Source of the DNA: Mogibacterium timidum ATCC 33093
GTDB taxonomy: Bacteria; Bacillota; Clostridia; Peptostreptococcales; Anaerovoracaceae
Length of the DNA: 64,000 bases
Reading direction: 5' to 3'
Assembly (NCBI RefSeq): GCF_000525775.1
Contig: NZ_JALU01000004.1
Location: forward strand, 124,001 to 188,000
Shown here: piece after piece, positions 42,920 to 51,806 of the stretch
Numbering within the stretch: the first letter of the stretch is position 1
Layout: every line of letters starts with the position of its first letter
Notes under the pieces: generated by a model
The model's database searches: none
Seen by the model: only the letters and a program-made list of their open reading frames with translations
What the model was told of the DNA's origin: nothing
Made by a program: the position numbers and the translations under genes

Positions 42920-44656
42920 ATGAAATTATCGAGACTACACCTCAAGACACTCCGCGAAGCACCAAACGAAGCAGAGTTAGTCAGTCACAAGCTGATGATC
43001 AGGGCTAATCTCATCAAGAAGGAAGCTGCCGGCATATACACCTTCATGCCATTTGGATGGAGAACAATCAGAAAAATCGAGGAGATCGTCAGGCAGGAGC
43101 AGGACAGGATCGGCTGTCAGGAACTCCATATGCCTCACGTAAATCCTTCCGAGCTCTGGAAGGAGTCCGGCAGGTGGTACGCATACGGACCGGAGCTGTG
43201 GAGAATCAAAGATAGGAATGGTAGAGATTTCTGTCTCGTTCCTACATGTGAGGAATTGTGTACAAATATAGTTAGGCAGGAGATCTCCTCGTATAGAGAG
43301 CTGCCCCTTCAGCTGTACCATATCCAATTCAAGTATCGTGATGAAGCCCGTCCTAGATATGGGTTGATGAGATCGCGTGAGTTCATCATGAAGGATGCTT
43401 ACTCGTTTGACAGGACACCCGAAGACCTTGAAGCTGCATACAGGCTTCAGTACGATGCTTACGTAAGGACCTTTACCAGATGCGGTCTGGATTTCAGAAC
43501 AGTTGAGGCTGATAACGGCCCTATCGGCGGCAGCAACTCCCACGAATTTTCAGCTCTGTCTAATGTCGGTGAGAGTGAGATTGCATATTGCGAGAAATGT
43601 GATATGGCAGCTACAATAGAAAGGGCGGAGTGTGTGGATGACAAGCCGGTTGACGAACCGGAGCAGCCGCTCAAGGATGTTTACACACCCGGAACCAAGA
43701 CCATTAAAGATGTATGCGATTATCTCGGGGTAGACGAAAAGAAGACTATCAAGGCTCTGATGTTCACTACCTTCGATAAGGATCTCAATCCGGCGGATTA
43801 TGTTTGCGTGTTTATCCGAGGCGATAGAGACGTCAATATGATTAAGCTGGTCAATGCCCTCGGAATTCCCGAGCACTATATCGAGTTTGCAGACGAGGAT
43901 GATATGGGGCCGATTACAGGTATCGTAGGTGGATTTACAGGACCTGTTGGAATTCACAACTGCAAGATTGTCGTTGACAGCGAGCTGGTCGGTACCAAGA
44001 ATATGGTTGCAGGAGCCAACAAGGAAGACCACCACATGACGGGCGTATGTTACGGTAGAGATTTCACCGGTGACATCGTTACAGATATCAAGACTCTCAA
44101 GGAAGGGGACCCATGCCCTCACTGCGGAGCTCCAATCAAGCACACGAGAGGCATTGAGGTTGGTCAGATATTCAAGCTCGGAACCAAGTATTCCGAGTCT
44201 ATGAACGCAACATACAAGGACGAGAACGGAGAGGATCAGATCTACTGGATGGGATGCTACGGAGTCGGCGTCACGAGGACCATGCAGGCTGTCGTAGAGC
44301 AGAGTCACGATGATAAGGGTATCATCTGGCCTGTATCCGTAGCTCCATACCACGTCATTGTTACTGTAATCAATCCTAAGGATGAGACTCAGATGGAGAT
44401 TGCAAATAAGATTGAAGCTGAACTCGAGACTAAACGCGTTGAAGTAATCGTCGATGATAGGGACGAGAGAGTCGGCGTTAAGTTTAACGACGCTGACTTG
44501 CTTGGTATTCCAATCAGAATTACAGTCGGAAAGCTCGCCAAGGACGGAAAAGTTGAGTATAAGCTGAGACGTGAAGAGGACAACGAGGTTATGTCTGCAG
44601 CTGATGCAATTGCAGCAGCTGCTAAGCTCGTGGATGATGAAATCTTCGGAATGTAA
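42920..44656 (+). CDS. proS: Prolyl-tRNA synthetase
   Basis: A 578-residue class II synthetase charging tRNA-Pro, bacterial type, with the YbaK-like editing insertion (residues ~235-400; KTIKALMFTTFDK, GPVGIHNCKIVVD) between motifs 2 and 3. Motif 2 is QLYHIQFKYRDEARPRYGLMRSREFIMKDAYSF in the region of residues 130-160; motif 3 GCYGVGVTRTM near 450; the anticodon-binding domain (VAPYHVIVTVINPKD, VIVDDRDERVGVKFNDADLLG) follows. ATG 42920 has GAAGGGAG upstream; it begins two bases after the ispDF stop. In the B. subtilis order gltX and cysE lie here instead. Confidence 0.94.
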   Translation: MKLSRLHLKTLREAPNEAELVSHKLMIRANLIKKEAAGIYTFMPFGWRTIRKIEEIVRQEQDRIGCQELHMPHVNPSELWKESGRWYAYGPELWRIKDRNGRDFCLVPTCEELCTNIVRQEISSYRELPLQLYHIQFKYRDEARPRYGLMRSREFIMKDAYSFDRTPEDLEAAYRLQYDAYVRTFTRCGLDFRTVEADNGPIGGSNSHEFSALSNVGESEIAYCEKCDMAATIERAECVDDKPVDEPEQPLKDVYTPGTKTIKDVCDYLGVDEKKTIKALMFTTFDKDLNPADYVCVFIRGDRDVNMIKLVNALGIPEHYIEFADEDDMGPITGIVGGFTGPVGIHNCKIVVDSELVGTKNMVAGANKEDHHMTGVCYGRDFTGDIVTDIKTLKEGDPCPHCGAPIKHTRGIEVGQIFKLGTKYSESMNATYKDENGEDQIYWMGCYGVGVTRTMQAVVEQSHDDKGIIWPVSVAPYHVIVTVINPKDETQMEIANKIEAELETKRVEVIVDDRDERVGVKFNDADLLGIPIRITVGKLAKDGKVEYKLRREEDNEVMSAADAIAAAAKLVDDEIFGM

Positions 44657-44715
44657 TCAAGTCAGGGGATCACGAGTGCATTTTGAGAAATAAACACAAG
44701 TATTGGGGAAGAAAA

Positions 44716-45282
44716 ATGCTGGAACTGTTCGTTACATTTTTCAAACTGGGTTTATTCACGATAGGGGGTGGGGTCGCTATGATTCCCATCCTCTCTGATA
44801 TTATGGTCAAGGACAAGAAGTGGTTTACTGAAGATGAGATGATTGATATCATCGCCATATGTCAGGGCTTACCCGGTGTCATTGCCATCAATATGGCAAC
44901 TTATGTGGGATTCAAGAAGCGCAAGCTGCTTGGATCCTTTGTTGCTACATTAGGTGTGATTTTGCCTTCGTTTGTAATAATCGTTATTATCGCCAAGGTG
45001 ATGAATTTTATCGATGGCAATTCATATGTGCAGGGTGCACTCGGAGGGTTGAGAGCAGCAGCTCTCGGATTGATCCTGATAGCCGTCTATCAGGTGGCTA
45101 AAGGTGTTGTTAAGGATTGGTTCAGCGCAGTCGGTGCTGTAAGCAGCTTTGTGCTCATAGCCGTGTTTAAGATAAATGTAGTCTACATTATCGTATTGTT
45201 CCTGGTTCTCGGAGTAATCCGTGTGTACACATCTAATCCGGGAAGCTTGGATAATTCAGATCACAGAGGAGGTGATAGATAA
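44716..45282 (+). CDS. Chromate transporter (CHR) family, first half
   Basis: A 188-residue, ~6-helix membrane protein, half of a two-gene CHR permease (short-chain type). MLELFVTFFKLGLFTIGGGVAMIP and GLPGVIAINMATYVGFKKR are the family blocks. The partner overlaps by one base. Such pairs export chromate in some bacteria; in anaerobic Firmicutes the real substrate is unknown. ATG 44716 follows GGGGAAG; an upstream in-frame codon at 44683 lacks a ribosome site. Confidence 0.85.
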   Translation: MLELFVTFFKLGLFTIGGGVAMIPILSDIMVKDKKWFTEDEMIDIIAICQGLPGVIAINMATYVGFKKRKLLGSFVATLGVILPSFVIIVIIAKVMNFIDGNSYVQGALGGLRAAALGLILIAVYQVAKGVVKDWFSAVGAVSSFVLIAVFKINVVYIIVLFLVLGVIRVYTSNPGSLDNSDHRGGDR

Positions 45283-45872
45283 TGCTGCTTGTTAAGCTTT
45301 ACTATGCCTTCTTCAAGATAGGGCTATTCGGATTTGGTGGCGGGCTGGCAATCATACGGCTCATATACGATAGCATCAGAGAGTTTGCAAATATGTCGCA
45401 GGAACAGTTTGCGAACATCGTGGCCATCGCTCAGGTTACACCGGGACCAATTGCAGTCAATTCAGCGACATATGTAGGATATGAGGTCGGCGGATATTTT
45501 GGTGCTGTCCTCGCTACTCTGGGAGTGGCAACTCCGGCATTTATCATAATCGCAATCGTAGCCGGCGCTGTCAATCGCTATAAGGAAAGCCTGGCAGTCA
45601 AAGGTGCACTGGAGGGTATCAGACCGGCAACTGTAGGACTGATAGCCGGCTCAGTCTTTACGATAGGCGAAGCGGCAGTGATGCCAACACATTCGCTTGG
45701 CGGTAATTTCGCGGTATTGAGTGACCTAAGCATCACAGTTTGCGGAATCCGTATTGACACGATAGCTGTAATCCTTGTCGGACTGACAATTCTGCTGATT
45801 CAGAAATTCAAGGTAAACCCGATGCTTGTGCTGGTTATTATCGGGTGCATAGGCGCTGTCATTGGTGTATAA
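45282..45872 (+). CDS. Chromate transporter (CHR) family, second half
   Basis: A 196-residue, ~6-helix CHR protein (YYAFFKIGLFGFGGGLAII, QVTPGPIAVNSATYVGYEVGG), homologous to the preceding gene and expected to form a heterodimer with opposite membrane topology. Its ATG overlaps the upstream stop (TAATG), and AGAGGAGGTGAT precedes it, so the two are translationally coupled. It is placed between two tRNA synthetase genes, which is not functionally informative. Confidence 0.85.
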   Translation: MLLVKLYYAFFKIGLFGFGGGLAIIRLIYDSIREFANMSQEQFANIVAIAQVTPGPIAVNSATYVGYEVGGYFGAVLATLGVATPAFIIIAIVAGAVNRYKESLAVKGALEGIRPATVGLIAGSVFTIGEAAVMPTHSLGGNFAVLSDLSITVCGIRIDTIAVILVGLTILLIQKFKVNPMLVLVIIGCIGAVIGV

Positions 45873-45939
45873 TTTAAACGATTATACCCAAATGGGAAAT
45901 GATGAATTAAGTCGAGACATGATTCATTGGAGGAAAGAA

Positions 45940-47343
45940 ATGAAGATTTATAACTCTATGACCAGGCGCAAGGAGGAGTTCATGCCTGTCCATGAGGGCA
46001 AGGTTAATATCTACGTTTGCGGTCCTACGGTTTACAACTATTTTCATATAGGTAATGCCAGACCGTTCGTAGTGTTCGATACGCTGCGCAGGTTTTTTAA
46101 ATACATCGGTTACGAGGTGAAGTTCGTGCAGAACTTTACGGATGTAGATGACAAGATTATCAACAAGGCGAAGGAGGAGCAGCTGCCGGCGCTTGAGGTA
46201 TCGGAAAAGTACATCAAAGAATATTTCAACGATGCGCAGGCTCTCAATGTAATAAAGGCTGACGTGCACCCTAAGGTTTCCGAGCATATCGAGGATATCA
46301 TCGAGTTCATCGGCACGCTGATTGACAAGGGCTACGCTTATGAGGCGGATGGCGACGTGTATTACAGTACTCGCAAATTCCCTGAGTACGGCAAGCTCTC
46401 GGGTCAGAATATCGATGACCTCGAGTCCGGAGCTAGAATTGCAATAGGCGAGGTCAAGAAGGATCCATTGGATTTTGCCCTCTGGAAAGCGCAGAAGGCT
46501 GACGGCGAGATTGCCTGGGAGTCTCCTTGGGGCAAGGGAAGACCGGGGTGGCATATCGAGTGTTCTACAATGTCCAAAAAGCACCTCGGTACGACAATCG
46601 ATATTCACGGAGGCGGTCAGGATCTCAAGTTCCCGCATCACGAGAATGAGATAGCTCAGTCCGAGGCTTGCAACTGCGCACCATTCGCAAAATACTGGAT
46701 GCACAACGGCTACATCATGGTAGACGGAGAGAAGATGTCCAAGTCACTCAACAACTTCTTTACTGTTAGAGATATCCGCAAGGAGTACGACGGAGACTTT
46801 ATCAGATTCTTCCTGCTCAGCGTTCAGTACAGAGGCCCGATTAACTTCAGCGATGAGGGGATGAAGCAGGTCAAGCAGGGATACGACAGGCTGGTCAATG
46901 CCGAGGAGACCCTCGAGTTTCTCGTGAGCAACGGTTACGACGGCATGACGAAGAAGGAGGAGCAGACAGCAAAGTCATTTGAAGACTACAAGGATAAATT
47001 CATTGAGTGCATGAGCGATGACCTCAACACGGCAGGCGCAATCGGAGCTATCTTTGAACTGGTTTCGGCTATCAACGTCGAGATTGATGGTGGAGCATCC
47101 AAAGAGTTTGCGGATAAGGCTTTGTCCATGATTCAAGAACTGGCAGATGTGCTCGGCGTGCTGCAGAGAAGCCAAGATGATACCATCGGAGATGACATCC
47201 GGAGACTTGTTGATGAGAGACAGCAGGCTCGCAAGGAGAAAGATTGGGCAAGAGCTGATGAAATCAGGGATCAGCTTTCCTCTATGGGATATATTCTTAA
47301 GGACACACCTCAGGGGGTTCAGATAATAAAAGCAGATGCATAA
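45940..47343 (+). CDS. cysS: Cysteinyl-tRNA synthetase
   Basis: A 467-residue class I synthetase charging tRNA-Cys. It shows CGPTVYNYFHIGNARPF with the first zinc Cys and the HIGH-equivalent HIGN, WHIECSTMSKKHLG and FPHHENEIAQSEA with further zinc ligands, and KMSKSLNNFFT as KMSKS. The helical C-terminal end (ARADEIRDQLSSMGYILKDTPQG) is typical. ATG 45940 has GGAGG 7-11 bases upstream; an in-frame ATG at 45862 begins inside the preceding gene. It overlaps mrnC by 8 bases. Confidence 0.95.
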   Translation: MKIYNSMTRRKEEFMPVHEGKVNIYVCGPTVYNYFHIGNARPFVVFDTLRRFFKYIGYEVKFVQNFTDVDDKIINKAKEEQLPALEVSEKYIKEYFNDAQALNVIKADVHPKVSEHIEDIIEFIGTLIDKGYAYEADGDVYYSTRKFPEYGKLSGQNIDDLESGARIAIGEVKKDPLDFALWKAQKADGEIAWESPWGKGRPGWHIECSTMSKKHLGTTIDIHGGGQDLKFPHHENEIAQSEACNCAPFAKYWMHNGYIMVDGEKMSKSLNNFFTVRDIRKEYDGDFIRFFLLSVQYRGPINFSDEGMKQVKQGYDRLVNAEETLEFLVSNGYDGMTKKEEQTAKSFEDYKDKFIECMSDDLNTAGAIGAIFELVSAINVEIDGGASKEFADKALSMIQELADVLGVLQRSQDDTIGDDIRRLVDERQQARKEKDWARADEIRDQLSSMGYILKDTPQGVQIIKADA

Positions 47344-47725
47344 CGATATAAAGAGTATGAATACGACGACGCTCGCCTATATGGGTGACGCAGTTTATGA
47401 GCTACAGATAAGAGAGCTGTTAATCGGGCGCAATAAGGGTGATGTTGGCAAGGTTCACAAGCGGGCAATTGCCTACGTGTCGTCAGACGGGCAGTCGAAG
47501 GCCCTCAAGTCGATGATGAAGGATTTTTTGACTGAAGAAGAGCGCAAGCTGGTTAAGAGAGCCAGAAACAAGAGGGCGACTTCGAGACCCAGGAATGCGG
47601 ATCCTAGAAGATACAAGCTGGCCACAGGATTCGAAGCACTCATTGGGGCGCTGTATCTGGTTGGAGATAAGGATAGACTCGAAAAGGTTATACATGAGGC
47701 TGTCCGAATTATTGAGGAGGATTAG
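47336..47725 (+). CDS. mrnC: Mini-ribonuclease III
   Basis: A 129-residue RNase III-like catalytic domain without a double-strand RNA-binding domain. MrnC trims 23S rRNA precursors in Firmicutes. The signature TLAYMGDAVYELQIRELL carries the acidic site and TGFEALIGALYLVGDKDRL the second acidic helix. Its ATG lies inside the last codons of cysS, the same arrangement as in B. subtilis. Confidence 0.92.
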   Translation: MHNDIKSMNTTTLAYMGDAVYELQIRELLIGRNKGDVGKVHKRAIAYVSSDGQSKALKSMMKDFLTEEERKLVKRARNKRATSRPRNADPRRYKLATGFEALIGALYLVGDKDRLEKVIHEAVRIIEED

Positions 47726-47726
47726 A

Positions 47727-48557
47727 GTGAGTAAGGCGGATAAGCTGTTTGTTAAGATGTGCGAGGATATAATTGCACATGGTTTCAGCACAGAAGGTCA
47801 GAAGGTTAGGCCTCACTGGCCGGACGGAACACCTGCGCACACAATCAAGAATTTTGGCGTGGTGAATAGGTATAATTTGCAGGATGAATTTCCGGCGCTT
47901 ACCGTGAGACCTACGGCAATTAAGCTCGCTTTTGACGAGCTGCTCTGGATATGGCAGAAGAAGTCGAACAGGATTTCGGATCTCGGCAGCCGCATCTGGG
48001 ATGAGTGGGCAGGCGAGGACGGAACTATAGGCAAGGCATACGGCTATCAGCTTGGGGTAAAGTACAAATTCAAGCAAGGCGAGATGGATCAGGTTGACAA
48101 TATACTCTGGCTGCTGAAAAACGACCGCTATTCTAGAAGGATCATGGCCAACATGTATAATTTTGCGGATCTCTCGGAGATGAACCTCGAGCCTTGCGCA
48201 TACAGCATGACCTTTAACGTAAAGGGCGATACGCTGAACGCCATTCTGAACCAGCGCTCGCAGGATATTTTGACTGCAAATAACTGGAATGTAGTCCAGT
48301 ACTCTCTGCTTCTGATGATGTTCGCTAATGTCAGCGAACTCAAGGCCGGAGAGCTGGTGCACGTGATTTCAGATGCGCACATCTATGATAGACATGTCGA
48401 TATCATAAAAGATCTGATTACTCGTCCGCAGTATCCGGCGCCTAAGGTGACGCTAAATCCTGATGTGAAGAACTTCTATGATTTCACAGTAGATGACCTG
48501 ATCATCGAGGATTACCGGAAAAATCCACAGGTGAAGAATATTCCTGTGGCAATTTAA
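47727..48557 (+). CDS. thyA: Thymidylate synthase ThyA
   Basis: A 276-residue folate-dependent thymidylate synthase making dTMP from dUMP. The nucleophile is in EPCAYSMTFNV (about residue 158), followed by NQRSQDILTANNWNVVQYSLLLMMFANVSE at residues ~180-205, equivalent to the QRSxD phosphate/nucleotide-binding block, and HVISDAHIYDRHVDII with the dUMP-contacting His/Tyr. The start is GTG 47727 with GAGGAGG overlapping the end of mrnC, so it is probably coupled. The gene is paired with folA, the usual partner that regenerates tetrahydrofolate. Its insertion between mrnC and rlmB departs from the B. subtilis order. Confidence 0.9.
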   Translation: MSKADKLFVKMCEDIIAHGFSTEGQKVRPHWPDGTPAHTIKNFGVVNRYNLQDEFPALTVRPTAIKLAFDELLWIWQKKSNRISDLGSRIWDEWAGEDGTIGKAYGYQLGVKYKFKQGEMDQVDNILWLLKNDRYSRRIMANMYNFADLSEMNLEPCAYSMTFNVKGDTLNAILNQRSQDILTANNWNVVQYSLLLMMFANVSELKAGELVHVISDAHIYDRHVDIIKDLITRPQYPAPKVTLNPDVKNFYDFTVDDLIIEDYRKNPQVKNIPVAI

Positions 48558-48642
48558 GCGTGTAAATCTATTCGGAAGCCGATTAAACGGCGATAAACAA
48601 ATTAACCACATAACTTGAGGCATCGGCAATGCCCGAATTGAG

Positions 48643-48665
48643 CGGTGATAAGGAGCGCCGTTTTT
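48643..48665 (+). terminator. Short terminator-like hairpin after thyA
   Basis: CGGTG / CGCCG (one G-T pair) around an 8-base loop, followed by TTTTT. The stem is short; moderate support. Confidence 0.45.
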
Positions 48666-48725
48666 CGACTTGTTCGACTTGAGATAATAGTGATGGTCAA
48701 ACTAAACGATAATAAACTGAAATGA

Positions 48726-49217
48726 ATGATGAATCTAATAGTAGCTGTTGATGAAAAATGGGGTATCGGTTGCAACAACGGCTTGCTCGCATCTATTCCG
48801 GGCGACATGCAGTATTTTAAGGAAAAGACGACTGACGGAGTCGTGGTGATGGGTCGTAGGACGCTCGAGAGTCTTCCTAAGCAGAGAGGGCTGGCGAAAC
48901 GTGTCAACTATGTGCTTACTTCCAATAGAGAATTTTCGGCTGAGAGATGCATTGCGGTGCACAGCGAGGAGGAGCTGTTTAAGGAGCTTGAGCGATACGA
49001 CCGGGAGCATATATTCATCATCGGTGGTGAGAGCATCTACAAGAAGCTTTATAGGTATTGCGATAAATGTTTTGTAACCAAGATGCATGCGGATTTGCAT
49101 GCCGACAAATTCATGGTTAACCTCGATGAGGACAGTGATTTCAAAGAGACGTGGAAGAGTGAGATGCATAGAGAGAACGGCATAGACTATGAGTTCACTT
49201 TGTATGAGAGAGTCTAA
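48726..49217 (+). CDS. folA: Dihydrofolate reductase
   Basis: A 163-residue NADPH-dependent dihydrofolate reductase. It shows LIVAVDEKWGIGCNNGLLASIPGDMQYFKE (residues 3-34 region; the Asp in PGDMQYF is the catalytic acid), VVMGRRTLESLP near residue 42, YVLTSNRE near 63 and IIGGESIYKKL near 98. It serves the thyA product cycle. The two adjacent ATGs (48726, 48729) have no recognisable ribosome site, unusual for this genome, so translation may be weak or leader-dependent. Confidence 0.9.
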   Translation: MMNLIVAVDEKWGIGCNNGLLASIPGDMQYFKEKTTDGVVVMGRRTLESLPKQRGLAKRVNYVLTSNREFSAERCIAVHSEEELFKELERYDREHIFIIGGESIYKKLYRYCDKCFVTKMHADLHADKFMVNLDEDSDFKETWKSEMHRENGIDYEFTLYERV

Positions 49218-49401
49218 AGCCGGATTATTTCAAACATGCAGGTTATCCGCAAGGCTCTTAGAGTTTATCTGAATCCGTATCCGATGACCAATTACTCGGA
49301 TTACCCGAAGCCCCCCCATGTGGTGAAACCGTCTATCTGTATGGAGATATCGGTACAATTCTAATTAGGCGAACAATTATTTAGAAGGACGTGAATCAAT
49401 A

Positions 49402-50490
49402 ATGGCAAGATCAGATAAAAAGAAAACCGGTGCTCATGGTAAGAATAGGCGCGATGCCCACGGGGTATACCGGAGGCGTGCAGAGCGTGGTAAGGCTGCA
49501 TTTAGATCATATGATGGAAAGGCGGGAGATGAATTTCGAGGAGACTCGCGCAGCTGTTCTTCAAGAGCGAAGCGTAGTGACGGTAATGCAAATAGCTATG
49601 GCAGTTCGCAGCGTAGAGGTAATATGAGCAGTTATGATAGCTCGCAGCGCAGCAGAAATTCAAGCAGCCGCCTGCGCGATACATATAGAAACATATCTAA
49701 TGTCAACGAATGGGAGAGCCGTGGCGACAGCTTTGCTGAGGAGCAGAGGACTCCGGCCGCTAATCTTATAGCCGGCCGCAATCCCGTTATGGAAGCAATC
49801 AAGAGCGGCAGAGAGATTGAGAGAATCTATATGGCTGCCGGAGCCGAAGGTTCAGTCGTGAAGATTAGAGCCATGGCAAAGGATGCAGGCATAGTAGTGG
49901 ATACAGTCCCAAGAATCGTACTGGATCGTATGGCGCACGGTGAAAAGCACCAAGGTTTAGCTGCAGAGATTTCCGCGTATTCATACTCGACAGTCGAGAA
50001 AATCCTGAAGCGCGCAGATGAAAGCGAGGAACCACCGTTCATACTTGTGCTGGACGAAATATCCGATCCGCACAACCTGGGCGCGATTATCAGAACTGCC
50101 GAGTGTGCCGATGCTCATGGAGTTATAATCCCCAAGCGCAATGCCTGTGGTCTTACAAGTACTGTTGCGAAGACGTCGGCCGGGGCACTGGAGCGCATGC
50201 CGGTTGCCAGAGCAACCAACATAGGCCGGACTATCGAGGACCTGCAGCGACAAGGTGTTTGGGTAGCAGCTGTAGATATGAACGGAAAAGCTTATTATGA
50301 GACTGAAGGTGTGATGAAGGGTGCGATAGCGCTAGTGATCGGAAATGAAGGGAAGGGTATCAGCAGACTCGTCAGAGAGAAGTGCGACCTGTCAATTTCG
50401 ATTCCGATGAAGGGGAGCATCAATTCGCTCAACGCATCTAATGCGGCAGCTATTATTATGTATGCTGTCAGACGCAGCAGGGATTGTTAG
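49402..50490 (+). CDS. rlmB: 23S rRNA 2'-O-ribose methyltransferase, TrmH/RlmB family
   Basis: A 362-residue SpoU-class methyltransferase. The first ~115 residues are a basic, Ser/Arg/Gly-rich, probably disordered extension (SRAKRSDGNANSYGSSQRR). Then comes the L30e-like substrate-binding domain (LIAGRNPVMEAIKSGREIERI) and the SPOUT knot (VLDEISDPHNLGAIIRTAECA, LVIGNEGKGISRLVREKCD, IPMKGSINSLNASNAAAI). It uses S-adenosylmethionine to modify large-subunit rRNA. The position between mrnC and rpmG-secE matches other Firmicutes. AGAAGGACGTGA lies before ATG 49402. Confidence 0.9.
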   Translation: MARSDKKKTGAHGKNRRDAHGVYRRRAERGKAAFRSYDGKAGDEFRGDSRSCSSRAKRSDGNANSYGSSQRRGNMSSYDSSQRSRNSSSRLRDTYRNISNVNEWESRGDSFAEEQRTPAANLIAGRNPVMEAIKSGREIERIYMAAGAEGSVVKIRAMAKDAGIVVDTVPRIVLDRMAHGEKHQGLAAEISAYSYSTVEKILKRADESEEPPFILVLDEISDPHNLGAIIRTAECADAHGVIIPKRNACGLTSTVAKTSAGALERMPVARATNIGRTIEDLQRQGVWVAAVDMNGKAYYETEGVMKGAIALVIGNEGKGISRLVREKCDLSISIPMKGSINSLNASNAAAIIMYAVRRSRDC

Positions 50491-50522
50491 CTGATTATAG
50501 ACGGGAGTTGTACAGCATGAAA

Positions 50523-50579
50523 TATCAAGTAGAATACTTTAAATGCTGTCAATGCTGTCAATATCAAGTAAAATACTTG
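50523..50579 (+). repeat. Short direct repeats around the rpmG promoter
   Basis: ATATCAAGTAGAATACTT (50523-50540) and ATATCAAGTAAAATACTT (50562-50579) differ at one base and lie 39 bp apart. Between them GCTGTCAAT occurs twice in tandem (50546-50563), and its inverse ATTGACAG overlaps the spacer of the promoter. Confidence 0.85.
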
Positions 50580-50606
50580 ACATTGACAGTTGCTCAGCGT
50601 ATTATT
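50578..50606 (+). promoter_or_regulatory. Sigma-A promoter of rpmG-secE-nusG
   Basis: Consensus TTGACA (50578-50583), 17-base spacer, TATTAT (50601-50606). The transcript should begin near 50613, about 100 bases before rpmG. Confidence 0.85.
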
Positions 50607-50713
50607 ATAAGGCTACTTTATGAATTCACGACAGAGCTTGCATGGCGGGCTCTGACTTTTGAGTTGAGAGAAGCAATTAGCTTACATATATATTTGCAAA
50701 GGAGGTCATCACC

Positions 50714-50863
50714 TTGAGAAATAAGATTACATTGGCGTGCACAGAGTGCAAGCAGAGGAACTACAACACAACTAAGAACAAGAAGAACAATCCTGACAGA
50801 ATTGAGCTTATGAAGTATTGTAAGTTCTGTGGCAAGGAAACTCTTCACAAGGAGACTAAGTAG
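50714..50863 (+). CDS. rpmG: 50S ribosomal protein L33
   Basis: A 49-residue zinc-ribbon L33. TTG 50714 follows AGGAGG with an 8-base gap. The product reads [20 protein letters not shown] and ends [14 protein letters not shown], with two CxxC pairs for zinc, the zinc-binding (C+) form. It is the normal first gene before secE. Confidence 0.93.
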   Translation: MRNKITLACTECKQRNYNTTKNKKNNPDRIELMKYCKFCGKETLHKETK

Positions 50864-50876
50864 TCGAGGGAACATC

Positions 50877-51161
50877 ATGGCAAACAACAATGAAAAAGTA
50901 TCCAGAGGTGGTAACGAAACTCAGTCGGAGAAGAATACTAATAGACCTGAACAGCGCAAGTCGCGTGGAGGTATCATTGGATATTTCACTGGTGTTAAAC
51001 AGGAGATGGCCAAGGTAGTGTGGCCGACGAGGCAAGAACTGGTTAAGGACACAGTAGTTGTGTTCGGTGTGTGCATTTTCTTCTCCCTTCTTTTCTGGGG
51101 GATGGACACAGGCTTTCTGGCTGTCCTCAAGAAGCTTCTCGGAATCACACTCTCGAAATAG
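50877..51161 (+). CDS. secE: Preprotein translocase subunit SecE
   Basis: A 94-residue small subunit of the Sec translocon. The N-terminal ~30 residues are charged and disordered, then comes the amphipathic SecE helix (YFTGVKQEMAKVVWPTRQEL) and a single membrane helix (TVVVFGVCIFFSLLFW). ATG 50877 is 13 bases after rpmG. Confidence 0.93.
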   Translation: MANNNEKVSRGGNETQSEKNTNRPEQRKSRGGIIGYFTGVKQEMAKVVWPTRQELVKDTVVVFGVCIFFSLLFWGMDTGFLAVLKKLLGITLSK

Positions 51162-51178
51162 GCTAGAAGGAGACACAC

Positions 51179-51772
51179 ATGACAGAGAAGACCGACAACT
51201 TGAATACGGGCGGCACAACGCTGTCACCACTTGAAGGCGAAGGTCTGCGTGGAGATGGTACCGCTAAGTGGTACGTGATCCATACGTATTCTGGTTATGA
51301 AAACAAAGTTAAGACGAACATTGAGAAGATGGTAGAGTATAGAGGAATGCAGGACCTCATCCTTGAGGTCGCAATTCCCACAGAGGATAGAGTTGAGATA
51401 AAAAATGGCCAGCGCAAGGTCAAGACTAGAAAGCTCTACCCGGGCTACGTAGTAATTAAGATGATCGTTAATAACGAGACCTGGTACCTCGTGCGTAACA
51501 CAGAGGGGGTTACGGGATTCGTAGGTCACGGTTCGGATCCTATTCCGCTAACCAAGGAAGAAGTGGTTAGGATGGGTGTTGAGAAGATGCGTATCGACCT
51601 GGATGTCGAGATTGGCGATACAATCCGCATTATCGGCGGCCCTTTCGAGGGTCAGATGGGTATCGTAGAGGATATCAGTCCCGACAAGCAGATTGTAAGG
51701 GCTAAGGTGTCGATGTTCGGTAGAGATACACCTGTAGAGCTTGAGTTCTCGCAGGTGGGAAAACTTAACTAA
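51179..51772 (+). CDS. nusG: Transcription elongation/termination factor NusG
   Basis: A 197-residue factor with the NGN domain (AKWYVIHTYSGYENKVKTNI, KLYPGYVVIKM) that contacts RNA polymerase and a C-terminal KOW domain (GDTIRIIGGPFEGQMGIVEDI). The N-terminus has a ~25-residue extension (MTEKTDNLNTGGTT) not usually found. AGAAGGAG precedes ATG 51179, 17 bases after secE. Confidence 0.95.
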   Translation: MTEKTDNLNTGGTTLSPLEGEGLRGDGTAKWYVIHTYSGYENKVKTNIEKMVEYRGMQDLILEVAIPTEDRVEIKNGQRKVKTRKLYPGYVVIKMIVNNETWYLVRNTEGVTGFVGHGSDPIPLTKEEVVRMGVEKMRIDLDVEIGDTIRIIGGPFEGQMGIVEDISPDKQIVRAKVSMFGRDTPVELEFSQVGKLN

Positions 51773-51806
51773 CTGAGAACCACAGTCTCAGAGAAAGGAG
51801 AATAAG

